A stretch of 14,902 nt of DNA, taken from an uncultured Bacilli bacterium (GTDB lineage Bacteria; Bacillota_I; Bacilli_A; RF39; UBA660). The notes under the pieces were generated by a model that did no database searches, had not been told where the DNA came from, and was given only the letters and a program-made list of their open reading frames with translations. Below are positions 1 to 5,662 of the stretch, in pieces. The position numbers and the translations under genes are program-made. The first letter of the stretch is position 1, and every line of letters begins with the position of its first letter. The DNA is taken from the NCBI GenBank assembly GCA_944364705.1, contig CALVWH010000120.1, positions 1 through 14,902 of the forward strand. The letters run 5' to 3'.

Positions 1-2
1 AT

Positions 3-620
3 CAAGAAATTGAAACATTACAAAACCAAACCAATGACTTAAAAAAATCTTTAGAAAAAGAAACCGATCCGGATGTACTTAATGAAAAAATACAAGTAGT
101 GAATCTTGGCGAAAAGATTTTAGAAGAACCTTATGTTCTATCTCTTCTTTTAAATAAAGAAGAAGAGGTAAATTTTGATATCCAAACAAAATATCAAATT
201 GCTTTAGCAATGATGCAAACAAACAAAGACACAAAAAATGTTCAAAAAGATGGAAAAGTTCAAACCTTTTATTCCGATATTTTCATTAATCAATACATGA
301 AAGAACTTTTTGGAATAAAAAACTTTACCAATTCAAAGGACTATACAAAAAAAGCTTTTTGTGAATCAACCTATGATCTTAGTGGGCAAGGCCTTTATGA
401 AGATTGCCAAAACCAGAAAGAAACTATTGAAATACCAGAACACACCATAGAATTAAAAAATTTACAAAAAGAAGATCAAACGGTTTCATTAACGTATGAG
501 ATTACCTTAAAAGAAAAAAACGAAAAAGAATATGTATCAAAAACAACAAGCATTCTTACGTTTAAAAAAGATGGGCTTTCTTATGTGTTATCCGAAATAA
601 AAAATCGAAAAGAGACTTAA
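3..620 (+). CDS. Hypothetical protein, 3' part only (5' end outside the window)
   Basis: I do not recognise this gene. The frame is open from base 3 with no stop, so it begins upstream of the window. A GTG at 99 has no ribosome binding site and is probably not the start. The visible product (about 205 residues) opens with a charged, Gln/Glu/Lys-rich stretch that looks like coiled coil. A mixed alpha/beta tail follows, with two cysteines 15 residues apart (Cys-Glu-Ser-Thr ... Glu-Asp-Cys) that could form a disulfide. Alternating polar/apolar strands near the C-terminus resemble a small beta domain. I infer an exported or membrane-anchored protein whose signal or anchor is off the left edge. 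The TAA stop lies in the loop of the terminator that ends the transcript. The reading frame is secure; the function is unknown. Confidence 0.75.
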   Translation, partial: QEIETLQNQTNDLKKSLEKETDPDVLNEKIQVVNLGEKILEEPYVLSLLLNKEEEVNFDIQTKYQIALAMMQTNKDTKNVQKDGKVQTFYSDIFINQYMKELFGIKNFTNSKDYTKKAFCESTYDLSGQGLYEDCQNQKETIEIPEHTIELKNLQKEDQTVSLTYEITLKEKNEKEYVSKTTSILTFKKDGLSYVLSEIKNRKET

Positions 621-632
621 GTCTTTTTTTTT
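608..632 (+). terminator. Intrinsic terminator containing the stop codon of the first gene
   Basis: The arms at 608-616 and 621-629 pair (core GAGAC/GTCTT, with one G-U pair) around a TTAA loop, followed by T's to 632. The TAA stop at 618-620 lies in the loop. The hairpin separates the first gene from the uvrC transcript. Confidence 0.75.
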
Positions 633-680
633 GAACGAAAAATCAATATCTATTTCATACAAACAAACGTTTGCAAAAAC

Positions 681-709
681 TTTACAAAAAGATTTCCCTG
701 TGATATACT
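681..709 (+). promoter_or_regulatory. Sigma-A type promoter of uvrC-dfx
   Basis: A TTTACA -35 (681-686), a 17-base spacer and a TATACT -10 (704-709) preceded by TG at 701-702 make an extended -10 promoter. Transcription should start near 716 and leave a leader of about 93 bases before uvrC. A CAAACGTTTG palindrome lies just upstream at 664-673. Confidence 0.8.
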
Positions 710-751
710 TTAATCACAAAAGTGTATATTTCAAAAAAACATAGAAAGGAA

Positions 752-798
752 AGAACAAAATAGGAAAATAAAATCATTTACAATCGAGATTTTGTTCT
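752..798 (+). promoter_or_regulatory. Leader hairpin abutting the uvrC ribosome binding site
   Basis: AGAACAAAAT (752-761) and ATTTTGTTCT (789-798) are perfect 10-base inverted repeats separated by 27 bases in the uvrC leader. The 3' arm ends one base before the ribosome binding site AGGTGA (799-804). No T-tract follows, so it is not a terminator. The position suggests an effect on translation initiation or mRNA stability; that role is inferred. I do not recognise a known riboswitch. Confidence 0.5.
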
Positions 799-808
799 AG
801 GTGAAATA

Positions 809-2590
809 ATGGATCATATAAAAGATAAATTATCCCTTGTTCCCAATAAACCTGGGTGCTATCAAATGAAAAACAAAGAAGGAACCATCATTTATGTTGG
901 AAAAGCAAAAAAATTAAAAAATCGGTTATCTTCTTATTTTCGTGGAACTCACACCGGAAAAACCGCCAAACTGGTAAGTGAAATTGCTGACTTTGAATAC
1001 ATCATTGTTGGAAGTGAAACCGAATCTTTAATTTTAGAATTAAATCTAATAAAAAAATATGATCCAAAATATAATATTTTACTAAAAGACGATAAAACCT
1101 ATCCTTACATTGAATTAACCAACGAAGAAGTTCCTCGTTTATCCATTGTACGTTCCTTATCTCGAAAAAAAAATAAACATGCTTATTTGTATGGACCATA
1201 TCCAAACGTAACCGCAGCACGCAATACCGTAAATTTACTAAACCGTATTTATCCGTTAAAAAAATGTAAAACTTATCCAAAAAAACCATGCCTTTATTAT
1301 TATATTGGACAATGTTTAGGTTATTGCACGAAAGAAATTGATCAAAACCAAATTCAAACCTTAAAAAATGATATCATTCGTTTCTTAAAAGGAGACGATT
1401 CGTTAATTAAAGAAAAATTAGAAAAAGAAATGTTAGAAGAAAGTGAAAAATTAAATTTTGAACGAGCCAAAGAATTAAAAGAACTCTTAGATTATATTAA
1501 AGTAACGTTAACCAAACAAAAAGTTGAAATAAGCGATATGATTGACCGTGATGTATTTGGGTATTTCGTATCCAAAGGTTACTTATCCATTCAAGTATTC
1601 TTTATTCGGAGTGCCAAAATATTAGAAAGACATTACAAAATTGTTCCATTAATTGACGATGTCAAAGAAGAACTTACTAGATATATCGCAACTTTTTATG
1701 AAAAAAACTTTTTACTTCCAAAAGAAATCTTAGTCCCAGAAGAAGTGGATACCCTTTTATTAGAAGAATATCTTAAAATTCCCGTAAAAGCTCCTGTTCG
1801 AGGAACCAAAAAGAAAATTGTTGAAATGGCAAATAAAAATGCTGAAAATGCATTAAATGAAGAATTTGAACTAATAAAAAAAGACGAAGAAAAAACTTTA
1901 GAAGCAAACGAAGAATTAAGAAACGTTTTAAACATGGAAACATTAAATCGAATCGAACTGTTTGATAACTCCAATTTATTTGGAAACTATAACGTATCCG
2001 GAATGGTCGTATATAAAAATGGGAAACCATCCAAAAACGATTATCGAAAATTCAAAATAACCTTAGATAAAAACGATGATTATGGAACTATGAAAGAAGT
2101 TATTTACCGAAGATACTTTCGTGTTTTAAAAGACGATTTAGAACGTCCAGACTTAATTATTGTCGATGGTGGAATTGGTCAAATACACTGTGCAAGAGAA
2201 GTATTAAATTCTTTAAACATGAACATTAAAGTCGTTGGGTTAAAAAAAGACGATAAACATGCCACCAGTGCTTTATTAGAAGGAGACCCTATTCATGAAA
2301 TTCCCATCGATCGAAAAAGTAATCTATTTTACTATTTAGAGAGAATGCAAGACGAAGTCCATCGGTATACGATTACCTATCATAAACAATTAAGAAGCAA
2401 AGGATCGTTAGAAAGCATTTTAGATCATGTCGAAGGAATCGGAGCAAAACGAAAAAAAGAACTCTTAAAAAAATACCATACGATTTCCAAAATAAAAGAA
2501 AGTTCTATCGAAGAGTTATCAAAAATTTTACCAGAAAAAACGGCCGAAAAATTATTAACCTTTTTGAAAGAGAGGGAGGTGAAAAAATGA
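809..2590 (+). CDS. uvrC: UvrABC system protein C (excinuclease subunit)
   Basis: UvrC makes both incisions around a lesion marked by UvrA-UvrB in nucleotide excision repair. The 593 residues match the family's usual length. Visible parts: an N-terminal GIY-YIG nuclease (GCY at 16-18, YVG at 29-31); a four-cysteine motif (Cys153, 161, 169, 173) matching the Fe-S-binding cysteines of E. coli UvrC; a UVR domain near 195-232 for UvrB contact; an RNase H-like nuclease with Asp386 (FDNSN), Asp453 (VDGG) and His518; and C-terminal helix-hairpin-helix repeats (about 533-590). The ATG is preceded by AGGTGA four bases upstream. The TGA stop overlaps the next start as ATGA, so the downstream gene is translationally coupled. 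uvrA lies 3 kb away in another transcript; uvrB is not in the window. The identification is secure. Confidence 0.97.
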   Translation: MDHIKDKLSLVPNKPGCYQMKNKEGTIIYVGKAKKLKNRLSSYFRGTHTGKTAKLVSEIADFEYIIVGSETESLILELNLIKKYDPKYNILLKDDKTYPYIELTNEEVPRLSIVRSLSRKKNKHAYLYGPYPNVTAARNTVNLLNRIYPLKKCKTYPKKPCLYYYIGQCLGYCTKEIDQNQIQTLKNDIIRFLKGDDSLIKEKLEKEMLEESEKLNFERAKELKELLDYIKVTLTKQKVEISDMIDRDVFGYFVSKGYLSIQVFFIRSAKILERHYKIVPLIDDVKEELTRYIATFYEKNFLLPKEILVPEEVDTLLLEEYLKIPVKAPVRGTKKKIVEMANKNAENALNEEFELIKKDEEKTLEANEELRNVLNMETLNRIELFDNSNLFGNYNVSGMVVYKNGKPSKNDYRKFKITLDKNDDYGTMKEVIYRRYFRVLKDDLERPDLIIVDGGIGQIHCAREVLNSLNMNIKVVGLKKDDKHATSALLEGDPIHEIPIDRKSNLFYYLERMQDEVHRYTITYHKQLRSKGSLESILDHVEGIGAKRKKELLKKYHTISKIKESSIEELSKILPEKTAEKLLTFLKEREVKK

Positions 2591-2955
2591 AGTTTTATAT
2601 TTGTCCAATTTGTGGAAATATCGTTCGAAAAGTTGTCGATCAAGCAGGTACTTTAGTTTGCTGCAACCAACCAATGAAAGAATTGGAAGCTGGAAAAACC
2701 GAAGGTGCTTTAGAAAAACATATTCCCGTATATGAAGTAAAGGAAAATGAAATCCATGTACAAGTAGGGGAAGTATTACATCCAATGGAAGAAAAACACT
2801 GGATTACCGATTTGTTTTTTGTAACCGAAACCATGGAATATCATAAAGTATTTAAAAAAGACGAAAAACCAGTTGCAACATTCCCTTATGAAGAAGGAAC
2901 TTTATATGCTTTATGTAATTTACATGGACTTTGGGAAAAAGAAGTAAAAAAATAG
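2587..2955 (+). CDS. dfx: Desulfoferrodoxin-type superoxide reductase (2Fe-SOR)
   Basis: This enzyme reduces superoxide to hydrogen peroxide without releasing oxygen, a cytoplasmic defence typical of anaerobes; electrons usually come from rubredoxin. The 122 residues show both iron sites. The N-terminal desulforedoxin centre has Cys6, Cys9, Cys25 and Cys26. The catalytic centre has His45, His65 (LHPM), His71 (EKHW), Cys110 and His113 (CNLHG). Lys44 fits the conserved lysine that guides superoxide. The length is normal for the two-iron class. The start overlaps the uvrC stop (ATGA), and a strong AGGGAGGTG sits inside the uvrC tail, so it is cotranscribed and probably coupled. No rubredoxin gene is visible. 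The stop TAG runs into the terminator hairpin. Confidence 0.95.
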   Translation: MKFYICPICGNIVRKVVDQAGTLVCCNQPMKELEAGKTEGALEKHIPVYEVKENEIHVQVGEVLHPMEEKHWITDLFFVTETMEYHKVFKKDEKPVATFPYEEGTLYALCNLHGLWEKEVKK

Positions 2956-2979
2956 GAATCGCTTGGATTCCTTTTTTTT
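2946..2979. terminator. Bidirectional intrinsic terminator between dfx and the ZnuA-like gene
   Basis: AGGAATC (2954-2960) pairs with GATTCCT (2966-2972) around a 5-base loop. On the plus strand seven T's follow (2973-2979). Read on the minus strand, the A-run at 2946-2952, which encodes the C-terminal lysines of dfx, becomes the T-tract. One hairpin therefore ends both convergent transcripts and overlaps the stop codon of each gene. Confidence 0.85.
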
Positions 2980-3844
2980 AATCATATAATTCTTGTTTTA
3001 AAAGTTCAATATTTTCATTCATAATTTGAATATAATCTTGTTCATTGTTTTGTTCTTCATCCGAAATGGTCATAAGGGAATGAAAGGTTAAGGTTTGAAC
3101 TTTTGTTTGATCGACAATCTTTTTCACAGTTGCATTCATTTCTTCATCATTTCTTAAATAAATGTAATTGATTTTTCCTTGATTAATTAACGAAGTAACA
3201 TCATTGATTATCTTTTCCGTTAAGTTTTCATTTTCTTCTAAAGAAATTACCGTAATTCCATATTTCTCTAAAAATTTAAAAGCATCACTCGAAGTTACCA
3301 ATAATTTATTACTAGAACTTTCCGCAATTAATTTAATTTTCGCATCAATTTCCGAAACTTCTAATTTTAATTCTTCATATTTTTCATTAATTTCGTTGAT
3401 TAAATATTGATTGGTAATATATTCTCCGAGACCAGCTTTAATATTTTGGGCTAACATTAAAAAATTACTTGGATTTAACCAAACTTCTGTTAAATCATTG
3501 GTATAATCCATACTTAAAGAAGCATCGATAATTTTTAAATTTTTATTACTATTAAACATTTGAATCACATAATTTTTTTCTTTCTCTAATAAGCCATTAA
3601 AAATAAATAAATTTCCTTGACTGTAATCTTCCAATTGTTTTTCTGTTAAATCATACGAATTCATAGAAACACCATTCGGATAAATACTTTGTACCGTACT
3701 ATGGTCTCCATAAAGACGATTGGTAATATAAGCAATTGGATAATTAGACGTGTAAATTGTAATATCTTCAAATTCATCTCGTTTAAAACAACCACTCGTT
3801 AAAAAAATAGATACACATGCAAGAGCAACTAAAAATTTTTTCAT
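2978..3844 (-). CDS. ZnuA/TroA-like substrate-binding lipoprotein lacking the usual metal-ligand histidines
   Basis: The 288 residues begin with a lipoprotein signal (MKKF, hydrophobic core, Leu-Thr-Ser-Gly-Cys with Cys19 as lipidation site). The rest resembles cluster A-I zinc/manganese binding proteins: a start like ITIYTSNYPIAYIT, a GVSMNSYDLT segment where relatives have G-x-DPHSYEPT, EVWLNP where they have HVWLDP, TSSDAF where they have SHDAF, and an ending like YIQIMNENIELL. The three histidines normally found in these motifs are replaced by Asn62, Glu120 and Ser186. The fold is probably kept but classical Zn/Mn binding is doubtful. No permease or ATPase gene lies nearby. The ATG overlaps the yidD stop (ATGA), so the two are cotranscribed. 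Family membership is fairly secure; the substrate is unknown. Confidence 0.8.
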   Translation of the reverse strand: MKKFLVALACVSIFLTSGCFKRDEFEDITIYTSNYPIAYITNRLYGDHSTVQSIYPNGVSMNSYDLTEKQLEDYSQGNLFIFNGLLEKEKNYVIQMFNSNKNLKIIDASLSMDYTNDLTEVWLNPSNFLMLAQNIKAGLGEYITNQYLINEINEKYEELKLEVSEIDAKIKLIAESSSNKLLVTSSDAFKFLEKYGITVISLEENENLTEKIINDVTSLINQGKINYIYLRNDEEMNATVKKIVDQTKVQTLTFHSLMTISDEEQNNEQDYIQIMNENIELLKQELYD

Positions 3845-4062
3845 TTTTTCCTCCTTTTGGGTACTGGATCATACCCACCTTTACTAAAAGGGTTACATTT
3901 TAAAATTCTTTTTATTGTAAGAAAGGTTCCATAAAAAAAACCAAACTCTTCATATGCTTCGATGGCGTAGTTGGAACAAGTTGGTCTGTATTTGCAAGCA
4001 TTATGAAAATCTCCTGGAATTTTTTGATACTGTTTAATCAACCATATAGCGATATGTTTCAT
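3841..4062 (-). CDS. yidD: Membrane protein insertion efficiency factor YidD
   Basis: YidD is a small, membrane-associated protein that assists YidC-dependent insertion of inner-membrane proteins. The 73 residues carry the family signature: a short amphipathic N-terminus, CKYRPTCSNYAIEA with conserved cysteines (about 23-38), the Gly-x-Phe-x-x-Ile-Lys-Arg-Ile-Leu-Lys-Cys-Asn-Pro-Phe stretch and the GGYDPVP tail followed by basic residues. Length is typical. The start is supported by AAGGTGA three bases upstream (minus strand, 4066-4072). It is first in a two-gene minus-strand operon with the ZnuA-like lipoprotein, overlapping by ATGA. The usual neighbours (rnpA, yidC, rpmH) are absent. Confidence 0.95.
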   Translation of the reverse strand: MKHIAIWLIKQYQKIPGDFHNACKYRPTCSNYAIEAYEEFGFFYGTFLTIKRILKCNPFSKGGYDPVPKRRKK

Positions 4063-4079
4063 ACTTCACCTTACTGTTT

Positions 4080-4108
4080 ATTATACTAGAAATCATACAA
4101 AAAGTAAA
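4080..4108 (-). promoter_or_regulatory. Promoter of yidD and the ZnuA-like gene
   Basis: On the minus strand TTTACT (4108-4103), a 17-base spacer and TATAAT (4085-4080) form a good promoter about 18 bases before the yidD start. It is divergent from the rnc promoter; the two -10 boxes are about 57 bases apart. Confidence 0.65.
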
Positions 4109-4142
4109 ATATTTTTCTCTTTTCTTTCTCATAAAATCATTG

Positions 4143-4148
4143 TATAAT
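4143..4148 (+). promoter_or_regulatory. -10 box of rnc-yebC
   Basis: A perfect TATAAT at 4143-4148 follows a pyrimidine-rich stretch; no good -35 is visible (4120-4125 is TTTTCT). Transcription should start near 4155, at the beginning of the rnc ribosome binding site, which implies a very short leader. An ATG at 4147 lies within this box and cannot be the rnc start. Confidence 0.55.
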
Positions 4149-4170
4149 GGATAAAGGAGGGAGCGACCTT

Positions 4171-4833
4171 ATGAAAATATTAGAAGATTTAGGAATTCAT
4201 ATCAAAGATCAAATGTTATTTGAAACAGCGTTTACGCATACGTCTTATGCCAATGAACATGCTTGTGAAAGTTATGAACGTTTAGAATTTTTAGGAGATG
4301 CGGTTTTAGAACTTGCGATGAGTGATTATTTATATCATCAAAATACAAAAGCCGAAGGAGAAATGACAAAAATTCGTGCTCATTATGTTTGTGAAGAAGC
4401 TTTATTTGAATATTCTATGAAATTACAACTAAATCAGTATTTAAGGTTAGGAAAAGGAGAAGAAGAAAACGGAGGAAAATATCGAAAAGCCATTGTAGCC
4501 GATATTTTCGAAGCAATGATTGGTGCTCTTTATTTAGACCAAGGAATGGAATCTGTTGTAAAATTTATGAAAGCTTACATTTTTCCGATGATTGAAAACG
4601 GAGAAATTGAATCGTTTCAAGATTATAAATCTTTGTTACAAGAATTTGTTCAAACGGATAAACGTTGTTTGAAATATACGATTGTCAATGAAGAAGGTCC
4701 CTCTCATTTAAAAACATTTACTGCTGAAGTTACGATTGACGGGATGGTTTATGGAAGAGGAACTGCGCATAGTAAAAAAGAAGCAGAAATGCGTGCTGCG
4801 AAAAATGCACTCAAAAAAAGTGTAAAATTATAG
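4171..4833 (+). CDS. rnc: Ribonuclease III
   Basis: RNase III cuts double-stranded RNA, notably in rRNA maturation and regulatory RNA decay. The 220 residues hold an N-terminal nuclease domain with the signature ERLEFLGDAVLE (about 36-47; Glu39 and Asp43 are metal ligands) and DIFEAMIGALYLD (Asp111, Glu114). A double-stranded RNA binding domain follows at about 151-216 (DYKSLLQEFVQ to AEMRAAKNALKK). I chose ATG 4171, nine bases after AAAGGAGGG; an in-frame ATG at 4147 is part of the -10 box. It is cotranscribed with the YebC-family gene 12 bases downstream, rather than with the common partners smc, acpP or ftsY. All catalytic residues are present and the identification is secure. Confidence 0.96.
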   Translation: MKILEDLGIHIKDQMLFETAFTHTSYANEHACESYERLEFLGDAVLELAMSDYLYHQNTKAEGEMTKIRAHYVCEEALFEYSMKLQLNQYLRLGKGEEENGGKYRKAIVADIFEAMIGALYLDQGMESVVKFMKAYIFPMIENGEIESFQDYKSLLQEFVQTDKRCLKYTIVNEEGPSHLKTFTAEVTIDGMVYGRGTAHSKKEAEMRAAKNALKKSVKL

Positions 4834-4845
4834 AAGGAGGATGTT

Positions 4846-5568
4846 ATGGGAAGAGCATATGAAGTTCGTAAAGCGAGCATTCAAAAAACAGGAGCTGCAA
4901 AAGCAAAACTATATTCGATGTATGCGAGAGAGATTTATCAAGCGGCAAAAACAGGAGGAATTGAAGTAGAAGCAAATTCTGCACTAAAACGTTTGGTTGA
5001 AAAAGCCAAAAAAGAACAAGTTCCAATGGATATTATTAAAAGAGCGATCGATAAAGTAAATAGTGGAGTAGATGAATCTTATACTTCGGTCACTTATGAA
5101 TTATTTGGACCAGGAGGATCTAATGTCATTGTCGAATGTTTAACCGATAATTTAAATCGAAGCATTAGTAGCATTCGTGCAGCAGTAAACAAATGTCATA
5201 TTAAAATGGGAGCAATGGGAAGTGTCTCTTATATGTATGATCATTTTGCTGTAGTATCTTTTAAAGGATTGGATGCAGAAAAAACAATGGATTTGATGAT
5301 TGAACAAGATTTAGATGTTTCGGATATCGAAGAAGAAGACGGACAAGTAATTATTTATAGTGATCCAAAAGATTTATTCGCAATCAAAGATGCTTTATTA
5401 AAAGCTTTACCAAACATTACTTTTGATTTAGATGAAATTGTTTGGATTGCCAAAGATAAAATTTCTTTACAAGGAGAAGATTTAGAAATCTTTAAACGTT
5501 TATTAACTTTACTTGACGATATTGAAGACGTTCAACACGTATATCATAATGTAGAAAATGTAGAATAA
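4846..5568 (+). CDS. yebC: YebC/PmpR family protein (YeeN/YeeI-like branch)
   Basis: The product (240 residues, usual length) belongs to the YebC/TACO1 family, long annotated as transcriptional regulators and more recently linked to translation, including relief of ribosome stalling at difficult peptide motifs. Visible hallmarks: an N-terminus like MGRAYEVRKASIQKT, the Lys-Leu-Tyr-Ser-Met-Tyr-Ala-Arg-Glu-Ile-Tyr segment, the IKRAIDK helix near 60, the Tyr-Glu-x-Phe-Gly-Pro-Gly-Gly motif near 85, an LTDN/NR motif and GSVSYMYD near 125. The N-terminus resembles the YeeN/YeeI branch more than YebC proper. GAAGGAGG precedes the ATG. It shares an operon with rnc, which fits an RNA or ribosome role, and efp occurs elsewhere in the window. 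Family is certain; which function applies is not. Confidence 0.93.
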   Translation: MGRAYEVRKASIQKTGAAKAKLYSMYAREIYQAAKTGGIEVEANSALKRLVEKAKKEQVPMDIIKRAIDKVNSGVDESYTSVTYELFGPGGSNVIVECLTDNLNRSISSIRAAVNKCHIKMGAMGSVSYMYDHFAVVSFKGLDAEKTMDLMIEQDLDVSDIEEEDGQVIIYSDPKDLFAIKDALLKALPNITFDLDEIVWIAKDKISLQGEDLEIFKRLLTLLDDIEDVQHVYHNVENVE

Positions 5569-5578
5569 AGATTCTTTG

Positions 5579-5605
5579 AAAACGTTTTAAAAGAAACGTT
5601 TTTTT
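5579..5605 (+). terminator. Terminator after the YebC-family gene
   Basis: AAAACGTTT (5579-5587) pairs with AAACGTTTT (5594-5602) across a 6-base loop, and T's continue to 5605. The hairpin lies 10 bases after the stop and about 30 bases before the uvrA -10 box. Confidence 0.75.
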
Positions 5606-5634
5606 CTTGAACATCTTTTCAAAAAAAAATTTTA

Positions 5635-5643
5635 TGTTATACT
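5635..5643 (+). promoter_or_regulatory. Extended -10 promoter of uvrA
   Basis: TG-T-TATACT (5635-5643) is an extended -10 with no good -35 at the proper distance (TTTTCA at 5616-5621 is the best, spacer 16). The expected start near 5650 leaves a leader of only about 13 bases, nearly all ribosome binding site. Confidence 0.65.
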
Positions 5644-5662
5644 ATTGTTTACAGGTGATATT

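Noticed and set aside
99..101. GTG as the start of the first gene
   Set aside because: The frame stays open to the left edge with similar coding character, and no ribosome binding site precedes the GTG.
664..673. CAAACGTTTG palindrome upstream of the uvrC promoter as a LexA (SOS) box
   Set aside because: It lacks the GAAC-N4-GTTC core; such A+T-rich palindromes are common here. It may still bind something, but there is no support for LexA.
2587..3843. Mollicute genetic code with TGA as tryptophan
   Set aside because: uvrC and yidD end in TGA exactly at the start of the next gene, and full-length genes use TGG for Trp with no internal TGA.
5645..5662. Earlier TTG start for uvrA
   Set aside because: It lies upstream of the predicted transcription start, while ATG 5663 has a well-placed AGGTGA and matches the family N-terminus.
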